Shown: in pieces, positions 26,278 through 34,265 of the stretch | Position numbering within the stretch: position 1 is the stretch's first letter | Layout of the letters: every line of letters starts with the position of its first letter | Assembly: GCA_017548125.1 (NCBI GenBank) | Contig: JAFYNK010000023.1 | Location: forward strand, 117,058 to 181,057 | DNA from: Bacteroidales bacterium | GTDB taxonomy: Bacteria > Bacteroidota > Bacteroidia > Bacteroidales > F082 | DNA: 64,000 nt | Reading direction: 5' to 3' | Position numbers and translations under genes: made by a program | Notes under the pieces: generated by a model | Told to the model about the DNA's origin: nothing | The model's input: only the letters and a program-made list of their open reading frames with translations | The model's database searches: none

Positions 26278-27795
26278 TTATTTATAAAGAAATTTTATTT
26301 TGGAAATTAATAACTTTTTCTCCTCTTTATTTATGCCAAATAAGCAAGTTAAAGTTATTACGCATAGAACAGAAATACAACATATTAATATACATGAAAT
26401 AAAAGAATCATTAATTTTATTTTGTACAAAAATAGGTATAATTGGAGAAAGAGTTAATATTGTCAACGTAGGTAATATGACCTTCTTAACATAACTTATT
26501 ATTGAGAATTTTATAATTTTCTTAATAATTATTAATCTTATAATTTGAACTATAATAGTCATTATCAAACTAACTATCATAGTTGATTCTGGTCCATAAC
26601 CTAATTTTAAAAATAGATACCCAATGGGCACTATTAAAAGATTTATACTACTGACCCATACTATAAATTTTTTAATTTTACCAGTTGCATATGCAATCGC
26701 AGATGTAGGATTAGCATAAGCACTTACTAATGCTGTTAACAATATGATTCTTGTAAAAGTTATAGTATATTCTGGAACGTTATCACCAAGCCACATGCTT
26801 AGAATTGTGGGTGTTTCAATTATAATCGGTAAAGATAAACACCACAGCATATAGAATGATATTTTTGTTGCACTATAATATAGTTTGTACATGTACTCTA
26901 AATTACCTTCCGCATATGATTTTGTTAATTGTGGACGGAAAGAAGTTTGGAAATTATTTACAAACATATCAACAGCGTGTAATACTTGGTATGCAATTCC
27001 TCTTGCCGCATTAACTACAGGACCAAAAAACATGTTCAGTATTATGTTAATTCCTTGACTTTTTAATGTATAGGCTAAACTGCCAACCATACCCCAACCA
27101 CCAAAACTTAATAAAGATTTCAAATTTTTTTTATCCCAATTAAGAGATATTGTACATGTTGAAAATTTCTTTTTGCAAATTACAACGTAGATTACTAAGT
27201 TTAGCAATGTAATGGAAATAAGTAAAGTCGCGTATCCAATGAGTTTATCATAATTGAGATATGGCAATAAAAAAACTATGAGCAATTTAAGTATAGCATC
27301 AAGAATTGATACTATAGCAAAAATATTCATTTTTTCGTATGAAATAATTAGTGCTGTAAAAGGTGCTTGAAATACAATGATTACAAATGAAATTATTGAA
27401 ATTTGGTAAACCCATCGTGCTGCAATCATTCTATCAGGAGAAATTATAAGCTGAGTGTTTAGGAACCATAATCCTATCGTTTCAGCTATGATAATAATTA
27501 TTACTGCATATAATAATTGAACGGTGATACTTGACCTAAACAAATCAGAAATGCCTTTCTCGTTCTTTTTCCCCATTTCATAATTAAAATACCTTTGATA
27601 AGTTGACGCCATTGAACTATTTAAAAATGAAAGCATGCCAATTACACCGCCAACTACATTGTAGATGCCATAATCTTCAACTCCAAGGACTTTTAATATC
27701 ACTCGAGACGTGTATAGTGATATTAAAAGTATAAAGAAAGAACGTATATAAAGGAAAAATGTATTTTTCGCTATACGTGTTGAATTAGATTCCAT
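26278..27795 (-). CDS. wzx: Wzx-type lipid-linked oligosaccharide flippase
   Basis: A 505-aa protein with about 14 hydrophobic helices belonging to the MATE/MVF polysaccharide transporter superfamily. It has 'RIAKNTFFLYIRSFFILL' at the N-terminus, 'YGIYNVVGGVIGMLSFLNSS' (about residues 42-61) and 'FGGWGMVGSLAYTLKSQGIN' (about 231-250), a pattern common to Bacteroidota Wzx proteins. It flips the undecaprenyl-linked repeat unit across the inner membrane. It overlaps the end of the acetyltransferase gene upstream by 11 bp and is 3 bp from the Wzy-like start. A second flippase-type gene, outside this operon, is at 53857-55362. Confidence 0.88.
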   Translation of the reverse strand: MESNSTRIAKNTFFLYIRSFFILLISLYTSRVILKVLGVEDYGIYNVVGGVIGMLSFLNSSMASTYQRYFNYEMGKKNEKGISDLFRSSITVQLLYAVIIIIIAETIGLWFLNTQLIISPDRMIAARWVYQISIISFVIIVFQAPFTALIISYEKMNIFAIVSILDAILKLLIVFLLPYLNYDKLIGYATLLISITLLNLVIYVVICKKKFSTCTISLNWDKKNLKSLLSFGGWGMVGSLAYTLKSQGINIILNMFFGPVVNAARGIAYQVLHAVDMFVNNFQTSFRPQLTKSYAEGNLEYMYKLYYSATKISFYMLWCLSLPIIIETPTILSMWLGDNVPEYTITFTRIILLTALVSAYANPTSAIAYATGKIKKFIVWVSSINLLIVPIGYLFLKLGYGPESTMIVSLIMTIIVQIIRLIIIKKIIKFSIISYVKKVILPTLTILTLSPIIPIFVQNKINDSFISCILICCISVLCVITLTCLFGINKEEKKLLISKIKFLYK

Positions 27796-28417
27796 ATTTT
27801 TCTAATAAAGAGTCATCAAATATACTAATAGTGTTTTGGTCAATGTCTGTTTTAACAATTTTGGCTGGATTTCCCGCTGCAATTGAGTTTGCAGGTACAT
27901 CTTTTGTTACAACAGAGCATGCAGCAATTACAGCATTGTCCCCAATAGTAACACCTTTGCATATTCTTACATTTTCTCCTACCCAAACATTTTCTCCTAG
28001 GACAATAGGTTTGTTATCAGAGTGTATCCATTTACGTTCATAAGAACCTCCAGGAGTTTGTCTCATGATTTTTCTATCATGTGGATTTACTGGATGATAG
28101 TTGGAGTCAATAATAGCTACATTAGGACCTATTCCAGTGTAGTCACCAATTGTAATATTATTTACGCAGCATATTTTAGAGTGAGGTCCCAAATGTACAA
28201 ATTTACCAATATTTACTTTCCCATTTTGACATGCGCTAATTGAACCATAAATTCTGGCCTTGTCGTTAATGATAATATTTTGAGGTCCAGCTCCAAGTAT
28301 AAGTTCTATTCCTGCTGTATTATAAAAAGTTACATTGCCTAAGCATGTACATTTTTTTTGTACACTCTTTATAATTTTTTTATCACGATATTTCTTATAT
28401 AATTTTATTAAAAACAT
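27785..28417 (-). CDS. Hexapeptide-repeat O-acetyltransferase
   Basis: A 210-aa left-handed beta-helix acetyltransferase of the CatB/WbbJ type. Hexapeptide turns run from about residue 40 to 190 ('IGDYTGIGPNVAIID', 'LGENVWVGENVRICKGVTIG', 'VIAACSVVTKDVPANSIAAG'). 'AGNPAKIVK' near the C-terminus is characteristic. The histidine in 'SNYHPVNPHDR' is the probable catalytic residue. It likely acetylates a hydroxyl or amino group of a repeat-unit sugar. It is 15 bp from the dehydrogenase gene upstream and overlaps wzx by 11 bp. Confidence 0.87.
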   Translation of the reverse strand: MFLIKLYKKYRDKKIIKSVQKKCTCLGNVTFYNTAGIELILGAGPQNIIINDKARIYGSISACQNGKVNIGKFVHLGPHSKICCVNNITIGDYTGIGPNVAIIDSNYHPVNPHDRKIMRQTPGGSYERKWIHSDNKPIVLGENVWVGENVRICKGVTIGDNAVIAACSVVTKDVPANSIAAGNPAKIVKTDIDQNTISIFDDSLLEKYGI

Positions 28418-28432
28418 ATTTCTGATTTTAAA

Positions 28433-29701
28433 TTACAATCTTCCGTCAACTAATTCTTTATTTAAAAATCCTTTCACGTCGAAGATGACATGATTTTCTT
28501 TGCCGAAGCTCTTGACATTAAGTTCTGCAAATTCTTTGTGAGATACTGCTAATATTACAGCGTCGTATTTGTCTGTAGGAAGTTCGTTTGTTATATCAAT
28601 GTTGTATTCGTGTTTTGCAATTGCTGGACTTGCCCATGGGTCGTAGATGTCGATGTTCAAGTTGTATTCGTTTAAAGCTTTAACGATGTCTGCGACTTTT
28701 GTGTTACGGCAGTCAGGACAGTTTTCTTTGAATGTGAAGCCTAAGATCAAGATGTTTGAGTTTAACACTTGGATACCTTTCTTAAGCATGTGTTTTATTG
28801 TTTGGTCTGCTACGTATGCACCCATGCTGTCGTTCATTCTTCTGCCAGCGAGGATGATTTCTGGGTTGTAGCCGTATGTCATTGCACATTGTGCTAAATA
28901 GTATGGGTCAACGCCAATGCAGTGGCCGCCAACGAGACCTGGCTTGAATGGCAAGAAATTCCATTTTGTAGAAGCTGCTTCCAATACGTCATTGGTGTCG
29001 ATACCCATTTTTGTGAATATCTTTGAAAGTTCATTAACGAAAGCGATGTTGATGTCGCGTTGTGAGTTTTCAATGACTTTTGCTGCTTCAGCAACTTTCA
29101 TTGTTGGAGCGAGGTGTGTTCCTGCTGTAATGACAGATGCATAGACATCATTAACGATCTTACCAATTTCTGGAGTTGAACCTGAAGTAACTTTCTTAAT
29201 CTTTTCAACAGTGTGAAGTTTATCGCCTGGGTTGATACGTTCCGGAGAATAACCAGCGAAGAAGTCAACATTGAATTTCAATCCTGATACTTTTTCAACT
29301 ACAGGGATGCATTCATCTTCGGTAACACCAGGATAAACAGTAGATTCGTAAACTACGATATCGCCTTTGTTGATAACCTTACCAACTGTTGTTGATGCTC
29401 CGTATAATGGAGTCAAGTCTGGGTTGTTATGTTGGTCAACAGGAGTTGGAACAGCAACTACATAGAAATTGCAATCGCGGATGTCTTCAATATTGGCTGT
29501 ACATTTGAATCCGTGATTGTTGATAGCGTCTTGTAACAATTCGTCAGACACTTCCAATGTCGCATCATGGCCTGCCATGAGAGCTTCACAGCGTTTAGCG
29601 TTCATATCGAAACCGACAGTTTGATATTTTGTTGAGAATAAACGTGCAAGAGGGAGACCTACGTAACCTAAACCGATTACACAAATTTTTATTTCGTTCA
29701 T
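28433..29701 (-). CDS. UDP-N-acetylhexosamine 6-dehydrogenase (WbpO/TviB-like)
   Basis: A 422-aa nucleotide-sugar dehydrogenase. It has N-terminal NAD-binding '[16 protein letters not shown]' (residues 8-23), the central domain, and the catalytic cysteine in '[16 protein letters not shown]' (about 256-271). It oxidises C6 of a UDP-hexosamine to the uronic acid. The next gene in the other direction (29720-30694) is a C4 epimerase of the WbpP/TviC group, so the pair probably makes UDP-GalNAcA, as in Vi antigen. Codon use is noticeably less AT-rich than in the genes downstream, in common with the four genes at the head of the operon. Confidence 0.9.
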   Translation of the reverse strand: MNEIKICVIGLGYVGLPLARLFSTKYQTVGFDMNAKRCEALMAGHDATLEVSDELLQDAINNHGFKCTANIEDIRDCNFYVVAVPTPVDQHNNPDLTPLYGASTTVGKVINKGDIVVYESTVYPGVTEDECIPVVEKVSGLKFNVDFFAGYSPERINPGDKLHTVEKIKKVTSGSTPEIGKIVNDVYASVITAGTHLAPTMKVAEAAKVIENSQRDINIAFVNELSKIFTKMGIDTNDVLEAASTKWNFLPFKPGLVGGHCIGVDPYYLAQCAMTYGYNPEIILAGRRMNDSMGAYVADQTIKHMLKKGIQVLNSNILILGFTFKENCPDCRNTKVADIVKALNEYNLNIDIYDPWASPAIAKHEYNIDITNELPTDKYDAVILAVSHKEFAELNVKSFGKENHVIFDVKGFLNKELVDGRL

Positions 29702-29719
29702 ATATGTTGATTTTATTTT

Positions 29720-30694
29720 TTACAGATTGTTTTTATACCATTCGATGGCTTCATTGAGACCGCGTGCAAAGTCATATTCAGGGTCGTAGCCTAACATTTG
29801 CTGAGCCTTGCTGATGTCGGCGTTTGAGTGTTTGATGTCACCTTTACGGTCAGGGCCGAAGATAGGTTCGATGTCTTTTCCGAGGGCTTTGGTGAGAGAA
29901 TAATAGATATCGATGAGATATTCTCTGCCACCGTATGCGATGTTGAAAGCTTCGCCTGCCACTTCTGAAGGAGCAAGACAAGCCTTGAGGTTAGCTTCTA
30001 TGACATTTTCGATATAAGTGAAGTCACGGCTTTGTTTGCCGTCGCCGTTAATTGTTGGCTGCTCATCGTTAAGAAGCTGTTTTATAAATTTTGGTATCAC
30101 GGCAGCGTATGCGCCATGAGGATCCTGACGGCGTCCGAATACGTTGAAGTAACGCATTCCGTAAGTGTCGAGACCGTAATGTTTTGTATATTGTTTAGCC
30201 CATTCTTCGTCGCAGCGTTTTGTCAATGCGTAAGGAGAGAGCAAGTTGCCTTCACGACCTTCTTTTTTAGGAAGGTTAGGCTCATCGCCATAAACAGATG
30301 AGCTAGAAGCATAAACAAATTTCTTGACACCACATTGGCGAGCGGCTTCCATCATATTCAATGTTCCTTGGATGTTGTTAGCGCAATAAAAAAGCGGCAT
30401 CTCGATACTACGAGGCACGCTTCCCCATGCTGCCTGATTCAGCACATAATCAACATCTTTACAAGCTGTCATACAAGTATCAAGATCTTTGATGTCGCCT
30501 TTAATGAATTCGTAATTAGGATTGTCGAGGAACATATCCACATTGGCTTGTTTGCCTGTTGACAAATCATCAAGGCAACGTACTTTGTAACCTAAATTAA
30601 GAATTGCTTCACAAAGATTTGATCCAATAAAACCGGCACCGCCTGTTACTAGGAATAATGAATCTTTTGGAAATTGTAAATGTTTGTATGCCAT
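29720..30694 (-). CDS. UDP-GlcNAc/UDP-GlcNAcA 4-epimerase (WbpP/TviC-like)
   Basis: A 324-aa extended SDR. It has 'VTGGAGFIGSNLCEAIL' (about residues 17-33), 'YASSSSVYGD', and the catalytic YxxxK in 'SPYALTKRCDE' (about 157-167). The sequence form resembles WbpP and TviC, which interconvert GlcNAc and GalNAc derivatives of UDP. It is followed 18 bp later by the dehydrogenase, the usual Vi-type pairing. ATG 30694 ('MAYKHLQ') is chosen; the longer frame starts with TTG at 30715. Confidence 0.87.
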   Translation of the reverse strand: MAYKHLQFPKDSLFLVTGGAGFIGSNLCEAILNLGYKVRCLDDLSTGKQANVDMFLDNPNYEFIKGDIKDLDTCMTACKDVDYVLNQAAWGSVPRSIEMPLFYCANNIQGTLNMMEAARQCGVKKFVYASSSSVYGDEPNLPKKEGREGNLLSPYALTKRCDEEWAKQYTKHYGLDTYGMRYFNVFGRRQDPHGAYAAVIPKFIKQLLNDEQPTINGDGKQSRDFTYIENVIEANLKACLAPSEVAGEAFNIAYGGREYLIDIYYSLTKALGKDIEPIFGPDRKGDIKHSNADISKAQQMLGYDPEYDFARGLNEAIEWYKNNL

Positions 30695-30726
30695 GTTTTT
30701 TTTATTTTTAGTCAATAGACCTTTTT

Positions 30727-30759
30727 GTTCAAAGTTCAGAGCTCAGAGCTCAAAGTCAA
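30727..30759. repeat. CTCAGAG-type heptamer tract between rfbB and epimerase
   Basis: Four degenerate 7-bp units (TTCAAAG, TTCAGAG, CTCAGAG, CTCAAAG) fill the short gap after the rfbB stop, with the last overlapping its end. It belongs to the same class of short-period tracts found at other gene borders in this window. Confidence 0.75.
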
Positions 30760-31892
30760 TTACTCTTATACATCTCCTCATAATACTTCTGATACTCACC
30801 GCTTGTCACATTATCCATCCATTCTTGGTTGTCTAAGTACCAGCGTACTGTCTTCTCGATACCTTCTTCGAACTGTAGTGATGGTTCCCAACCGAGTTCT
30901 TTTTGTAACTTGGTAGAGTCGATGGCGTAACGTGCGTCGTGGCCAAGACGGTCAGTGACGTATGTGATGAGGTCTAAAGAAGCGCCTTCTGGGTTACCGA
31001 GTATTCTATCAACAGTCTTAATCATCACCTTAATCAGGTCGATGTTTTTCCATTCGTTGAAGCCACCGATGTTGTATGTCTCGGCTATCTTGCCGTTATG
31101 GAAGATGATGTCTATCGCTCTTGCGTGGTCTTCAACATATAACCAGTCGCGTACGTTCTCGCCTTTGCCATATACAGGCAATGGCTTGCGATGACGTATG
31201 TTGTTGATGAATAAAGGAATCAATTTCTCTGGAAACTGATAAGGACCGTAGTTGTTAGAGCAATTTGTCACGATGGTAGGCATTCCGTATGTGTCGTGAT
31301 ATGCTCTTACGAAATGGTCAGAGCTAGCTTTAGCTGCTGAATATGGTGAGTGAGGGTTGTATTTTGTGGTTTCGTAGAAGAACTCGTCGCCGTAAGCCTT
31401 GTGGCCTTCAGATGAAGCAACTGTCTTGAAAGGAGGCTCTATTCCTTCTGGGTGGTTCATTTCGAGAGCGCCATAAACTTCATCAGTACTTATGTGATAG
31501 AATCTCTTTCCTTCGTATTTTTCAGGCAATGATTCCCAGTATAGTTTTGCTGCTTGAAGTAAGCTGAGTGTTCCCATTACGTTGGTCTTTGCGAAAGTGA
31601 ACGGGTCTTTGATGCTTCTATCTACGTGAGACTCTGCTGCGAGGTGTATGATGCCATCAATTTGTTCATCCTGCATGAGCTGGTAGAAAGCCTCGAAGTC
31701 GCAGATGTCCATTTTCACGAACTTGTAATTTGGCTTGTCTTCGATGTCTTTGAGGTTAGCCAAGTTACCAGCGTAAGTGAGTTTATCTAAGTTGATGATA
31801 TTGTATTCTGGGTATTTGTTTACAAACAAACGAACAACGTGTGAACCGATAAAACCAGCGCCACCAGTGATTATTATGTTTCTTTTAGCCAT
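30756..31892 (-). CDS. rfbB: dTDP-glucose 4,6-dehydratase
   Basis: A 378-aa SDR enzyme that makes dTDP-4-keto-6-deoxyglucose. It has 'ITGGAGFIGSHVVRLF' (residues 7-22), the active-site 'HISTDEVYG' (about 133-141) and 'SPYSAAKASSDHFVRAYH' (YxxxK, about 188-205). It carries the insertion around residues 145-185 common to Bacteroidota RfbB, which explains the length above about 350 aa. With rfbA it forms the head of the operon. No rfbC or rfbD follows, so the product most likely goes to the FdtA/FdtB route rather than to dTDP-rhamnose. Confidence 0.95.
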   Translation of the reverse strand: MAKRNIIITGGAGFIGSHVVRLFVNKYPEYNIINLDKLTYAGNLANLKDIEDKPNYKFVKMDICDFEAFYQLMQDEQIDGIIHLAAESHVDRSIKDPFTFAKTNVMGTLSLLQAAKLYWESLPEKYEGKRFYHISTDEVYGALEMNHPEGIEPPFKTVASSEGHKAYGDEFFYETTKYNPHSPYSAAKASSDHFVRAYHDTYGMPTIVTNCSNNYGPYQFPEKLIPLFINNIRHRKPLPVYGKGENVRDWLYVEDHARAIDIIFHNGKIAETYNIGGFNEWKNIDLIKVMIKTVDRILGNPEGASLDLITYVTDRLGHDARYAIDSTKLQKELGWEPSLQFEEGIEKTVRWYLDNQEWMDNVTSGEYQKYYEEMYKSN

Positions 31893-31910
31893 GATATTTT
31901 GATTTTTAGT

Positions 31911-32801
31911 TTAGATATTTCTTTTCAACTCTTCAATAACTTGCAATAGATATTGTCCGTATTGGTTTTTTATCATTGGTTGAGCGAGTTCTCTCATTTT
32001 CTCTTCAGAGATCCAGCCTTTACGGTAAGCAATGCCTTCGAGACAAGCTATCTTCAATCCTTGGCGTTTCTCAATTACTTCAACGAAAGTAGATGCTTCC
32101 GACAATGAATCGTGGGTTCCAGTGTCTAACCATGCGAAGCCGCGTCCTAAAGTCTGTACTCTAAGCTGTTTATCTTCCAAGAATCTTTGGTTGACGGTTG
32201 TGATTTCGAGTTCGCCGCGTGCAGAAGGTTTGATGTTCTTTGCAACTTCAACGACTTTGTTAGGATAGAAATACAATCCAGGGACAGCGTAGTTTGACTT
32301 AGGATTCTTTGGCTTTTCTTCCAATGAGAGGCAGTTGCCTTGCTTGTCGAATTCTGCTACGCCGTAGCGTTCTGGATCGTTGACCCAGTAACCAAAGATT
32401 GTAGCTTTGTTTTCTTCTTCTGCAGCTTTTACAGCGTCTTTCAGCATTTGTGTGAAGAAACTTCCGTAGAAGATGTTGTCGCCAAGAACCAAACAAGCGC
32501 AGTCGTCGCCGATGAATTCTTCGCCTATTATGAATGCTTGAGCGAGACCGTCTGGTGAAGGCTGTTCTGCGTATGTAAAGTTAACGCCGTAGTCGGAACC
32601 ATCGCCTAATAAGCGTTGGAATCCTGGTAAATCGTGAGGTGTAGAGATGATGAGTATATCTCTAATTCCAGCCAACATCAAAACAGATATTGGATAATAG
32701 ACCATTGGTTTGTCATAAATTGGCAGCAATTGCTTGCTTACACCTTTTGTGATTGGATACAAACGTGTACCAGAACCACCGGCTAAAACGATACCTTTCA
32801 T
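31911..32801 (-). CDS. rfbA: Glucose-1-phosphate thymidylyltransferase
   Basis: A 296-aa enzyme forming dTDP-glucose from glucose-1-phosphate and dTTP. The N-terminus has '[20 protein letters not shown]' (residues 6-25), then 'YDKPMVYYP', 'LGDNIFYG' (about 107-114) and '[10 protein letters not shown]'. Length and motifs are exactly those of RfbA/RmlA. It is the first gene of the polysaccharide operon, and the leader and promoter region lie directly upstream (32802-32968). Confidence 0.96.
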   Translation of the reverse strand: MKGIVLAGGSGTRLYPITKGVSKQLLPIYDKPMVYYPISVLMLAGIRDILIISTPHDLPGFQRLLGDGSDYGVNFTYAEQPSPDGLAQAFIIGEEFIGDDCACLVLGDNIFYGSFFTQMLKDAVKAAEEENKATIFGYWVNDPERYGVAEFDKQGNCLSLEEKPKNPKSNYAVPGLYFYPNKVVEVAKNIKPSARGELEITTVNQRFLEDKQLRVQTLGRGFAWLDTGTHDSLSEASTFVEVIEKRQGLKIACLEGIAYRKGWISEEKMRELAQPMIKNQYGQYLLQVIEELKRNI

Positions 32802-32851
32802 GATAATGAGGTTTTAATTTATAAACTTTTTATTATAGCTTCGCCCTTTCA

Positions 32852-32903
32852 CTCACATGTTTGGGTGAATAATATATTGACTATCATAATATTATGATGT
32901 GAG
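32852..32903. promoter_or_regulatory. Inverted-repeat leader element upstream of rfbA
   Basis: A 7-bp inverted repeat (CTCACAT at 32852-32858, ATGTGAG at 32897-32903) encloses part of a perfect 16-bp palindrome, ATCATAATATTATGAT (32883-32898). It lies between the candidate promoter and the rfbA start. It could be an operator or form alternative RNA hairpins in the roughly 130-nt leader. No UpxY/NusG-like gene is in the window to pair with it. Confidence 0.5.
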
Positions 32904-32937
32904 CGACATGTTCTGATTTTATACTAAAATCAACTTG

Positions 32938-32968
32938 CTAAGATATGTATTTATTTTATAAAAACAAA
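32938..32968 (-). promoter_or_regulatory. Candidate promoter of the polysaccharide operon
   Basis: On the minus strand TTTG (32965-32968) is followed after 19 bp by TATCTTAG (32938-32945). This matches the Bacteroidota TTTG-N19-21-TAnnTTTG promoter with one mismatch in the -7 box. It is the only good match in the gap between the efflux operon terminator and rfbA. Confidence 0.55.
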
Positions 32969-33006
32969 GTGAAATTATATTTATTTTTTTACTTGTTTTA
33001 AAACAT

Positions 33007-33046
33007 AATAGGGCTGAATCCATATAAAAGATTCAACCCTATTTTT
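33007..33046 (-). terminator. Hairpin terminator after the metal-efflux operon
   Basis: A 14-bp stem with one G-T pair (33007-33020 and 33030-33043) and a 9-nt loop lies just after the stop of the TolC-family gene. The minus-strand 3' side is ATGTTTT; a stronger T-run is on the plus side. It separates the efflux operon from the polysaccharide operon promoter. Confidence 0.65.
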
Positions 33047-33076
33047 CTGAGTTTTGAGTCAGTGAATTTCTTTTTT

Positions 33077-34261
33077 TTAATGAATTTCGTAGCTTTTTAA
33101 TTCAATCAAAGTGGCATTCATCTCATATTCTGCTGAATATAATTCTAACATTGCGTTTTGATAGTATTCTACTTCCTCTAGATAGTTGACAATATTCATT
33201 TCTCCTGATTCAAAAGCTTTTAGAAGCAATGCTTGGCTGTCGAATTGTTTTATTGAGCTTGCAAGAGCGTTGATGTTTTCTTGCAAAGCCTTGGCTTTAG
33301 CGAAAAGGCTGGCGAGGTAGTTGTATGTCACTGCCTTCTCGTTCATGAGTAATGTCTCTGTTGCTTCTGCGTGCATTTTTGCGCTTTTCACTGTGCCTTT
33401 GTTGTGCCATAAAGGAAGCGCAAGTCCTATTGATGGACCGTGTTCTCCTTCGTTATGTCCTTGTGCCATCTCTGCGCCGTAGCCGATGCTGAACTTAGGA
33501 AGCCATTCTGCCTTGCTTAACTTGATTTTTTGTTGGTCGATGGCAATTTGCTGGCGCATCTGTTCAAAGATAGGATTGCTCTGTTCTACGCTTGCATACC
33601 ATTCGTCAAAATTTTCAGGCAAGATAACAATGTCATAATCTTTATATTGAAAGTCAATGTCTTTTCCGCCATTCATGGTTTTTAAGCTTGCCATCAGATT
33701 GTTATAGTTAATAACTTCCAAGTCGTAGTTGTTCTTTGTATTAGCGAGATTTATCTTAGATTTGTTATAATCCAAAATATTTATCTCACCAACATCCATC
33801 ATCTTCTGATAAGCGTTGGCAATCTTGACGGCATTGTCGTAGTTTTGTTTGTAAAGTTCAAGTTTCATTTTACAGAAAATCAATTCTGTGCAGATGGCTT
33901 GTGCTTCGGAAAAGACAGCGATTTTGTCAATGTCGTATTGAATGTCAATAACTTGAGATGACATCTTTCTTATTTTATTTTGATGAGAATAAACTGTTGG
34001 GAAGTCAAATTCTTGAGATATGCCTATTTCAAGTTTGTCGCTTTCTTCGCCGTAGCCGAATTTATATCCAGCTTCTATCTCTGGATTTTCCACCAAAGCA
34101 TGTGCGTTGTTTTCAGCTTTGCTGGCTTGCATTTGTTTGTAGTGAGCGGCTAAAACAGTGCTGTTGGCTGATATTGTATCTAATATATTTTGATAAGCAT
34201 ATTGTGCAAAAACTGTGTTGATGCTCAATATAAATAATAATGTCAATAAACTCTTTTTCAT
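33077..34261 (-). CDS. TolC/CusC-family outer-membrane efflux protein
   Basis: A protein of 394 aa from the ATG at 34261, with a signal peptide ('LLTLLFILSINTVFA-Q') followed by a long, mostly helical body. 'IAIDQQKIKLSKAEWLPKFS', 'GPSIGLALPLWHNKGTVKSA' and 'SGEMNIVNYLEEVEYYQNA' are typical of the outer-membrane factor that completes a tripartite RND pump. An in-frame ATG at 34300 exists but lies inside the CusA gene and would precede the signal peptide with charged residues, so 34261 (or 34273) is preferred. It is the last gene of the metal-efflux operon. Confidence 0.85.
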   Translation of the reverse strand: MKKSLLTLLFILSINTVFAQYAYQNILDTISANSTVLAAHYKQMQASKAENNAHALVENPEIEAGYKFGYGEESDKLEIGISQEFDFPTVYSHQNKIRKMSSQVIDIQYDIDKIAVFSEAQAICTELIFCKMKLELYKQNYDNAVKIANAYQKMMDVGEINILDYNKSKINLANTKNNYDLEVINYNNLMASLKTMNGGKDIDFQYKDYDIVILPENFDEWYASVEQSNPIFEQMRQQIAIDQQKIKLSKAEWLPKFSIGYGAEMAQGHNEGEHGPSIGLALPLWHNKGTVKSAKMHAEATETLLMNEKAVTYNYLASLFAKAKALQENINALASSIKQFDSQALLLKAFESGEMNIVNYLEEVEYYQNAMLELYSAEYEMNATLIELKSYEIH

Positions 34262-34265
34262 GTCT

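Noticed and set aside
30756-32801. Complete dTDP-rhamnose pathway
   Set aside because: Only rfbA and rfbB are present; rfbC and rfbD are absent, while FdtA- and FdtB-type genes are present.
32852-32903. Invertible capsule promoter
   Set aside because: The inverted arms are only 7 bp and 38 bp apart, the promoter lies outside them, and no site-specific recombinase gene is in the window.
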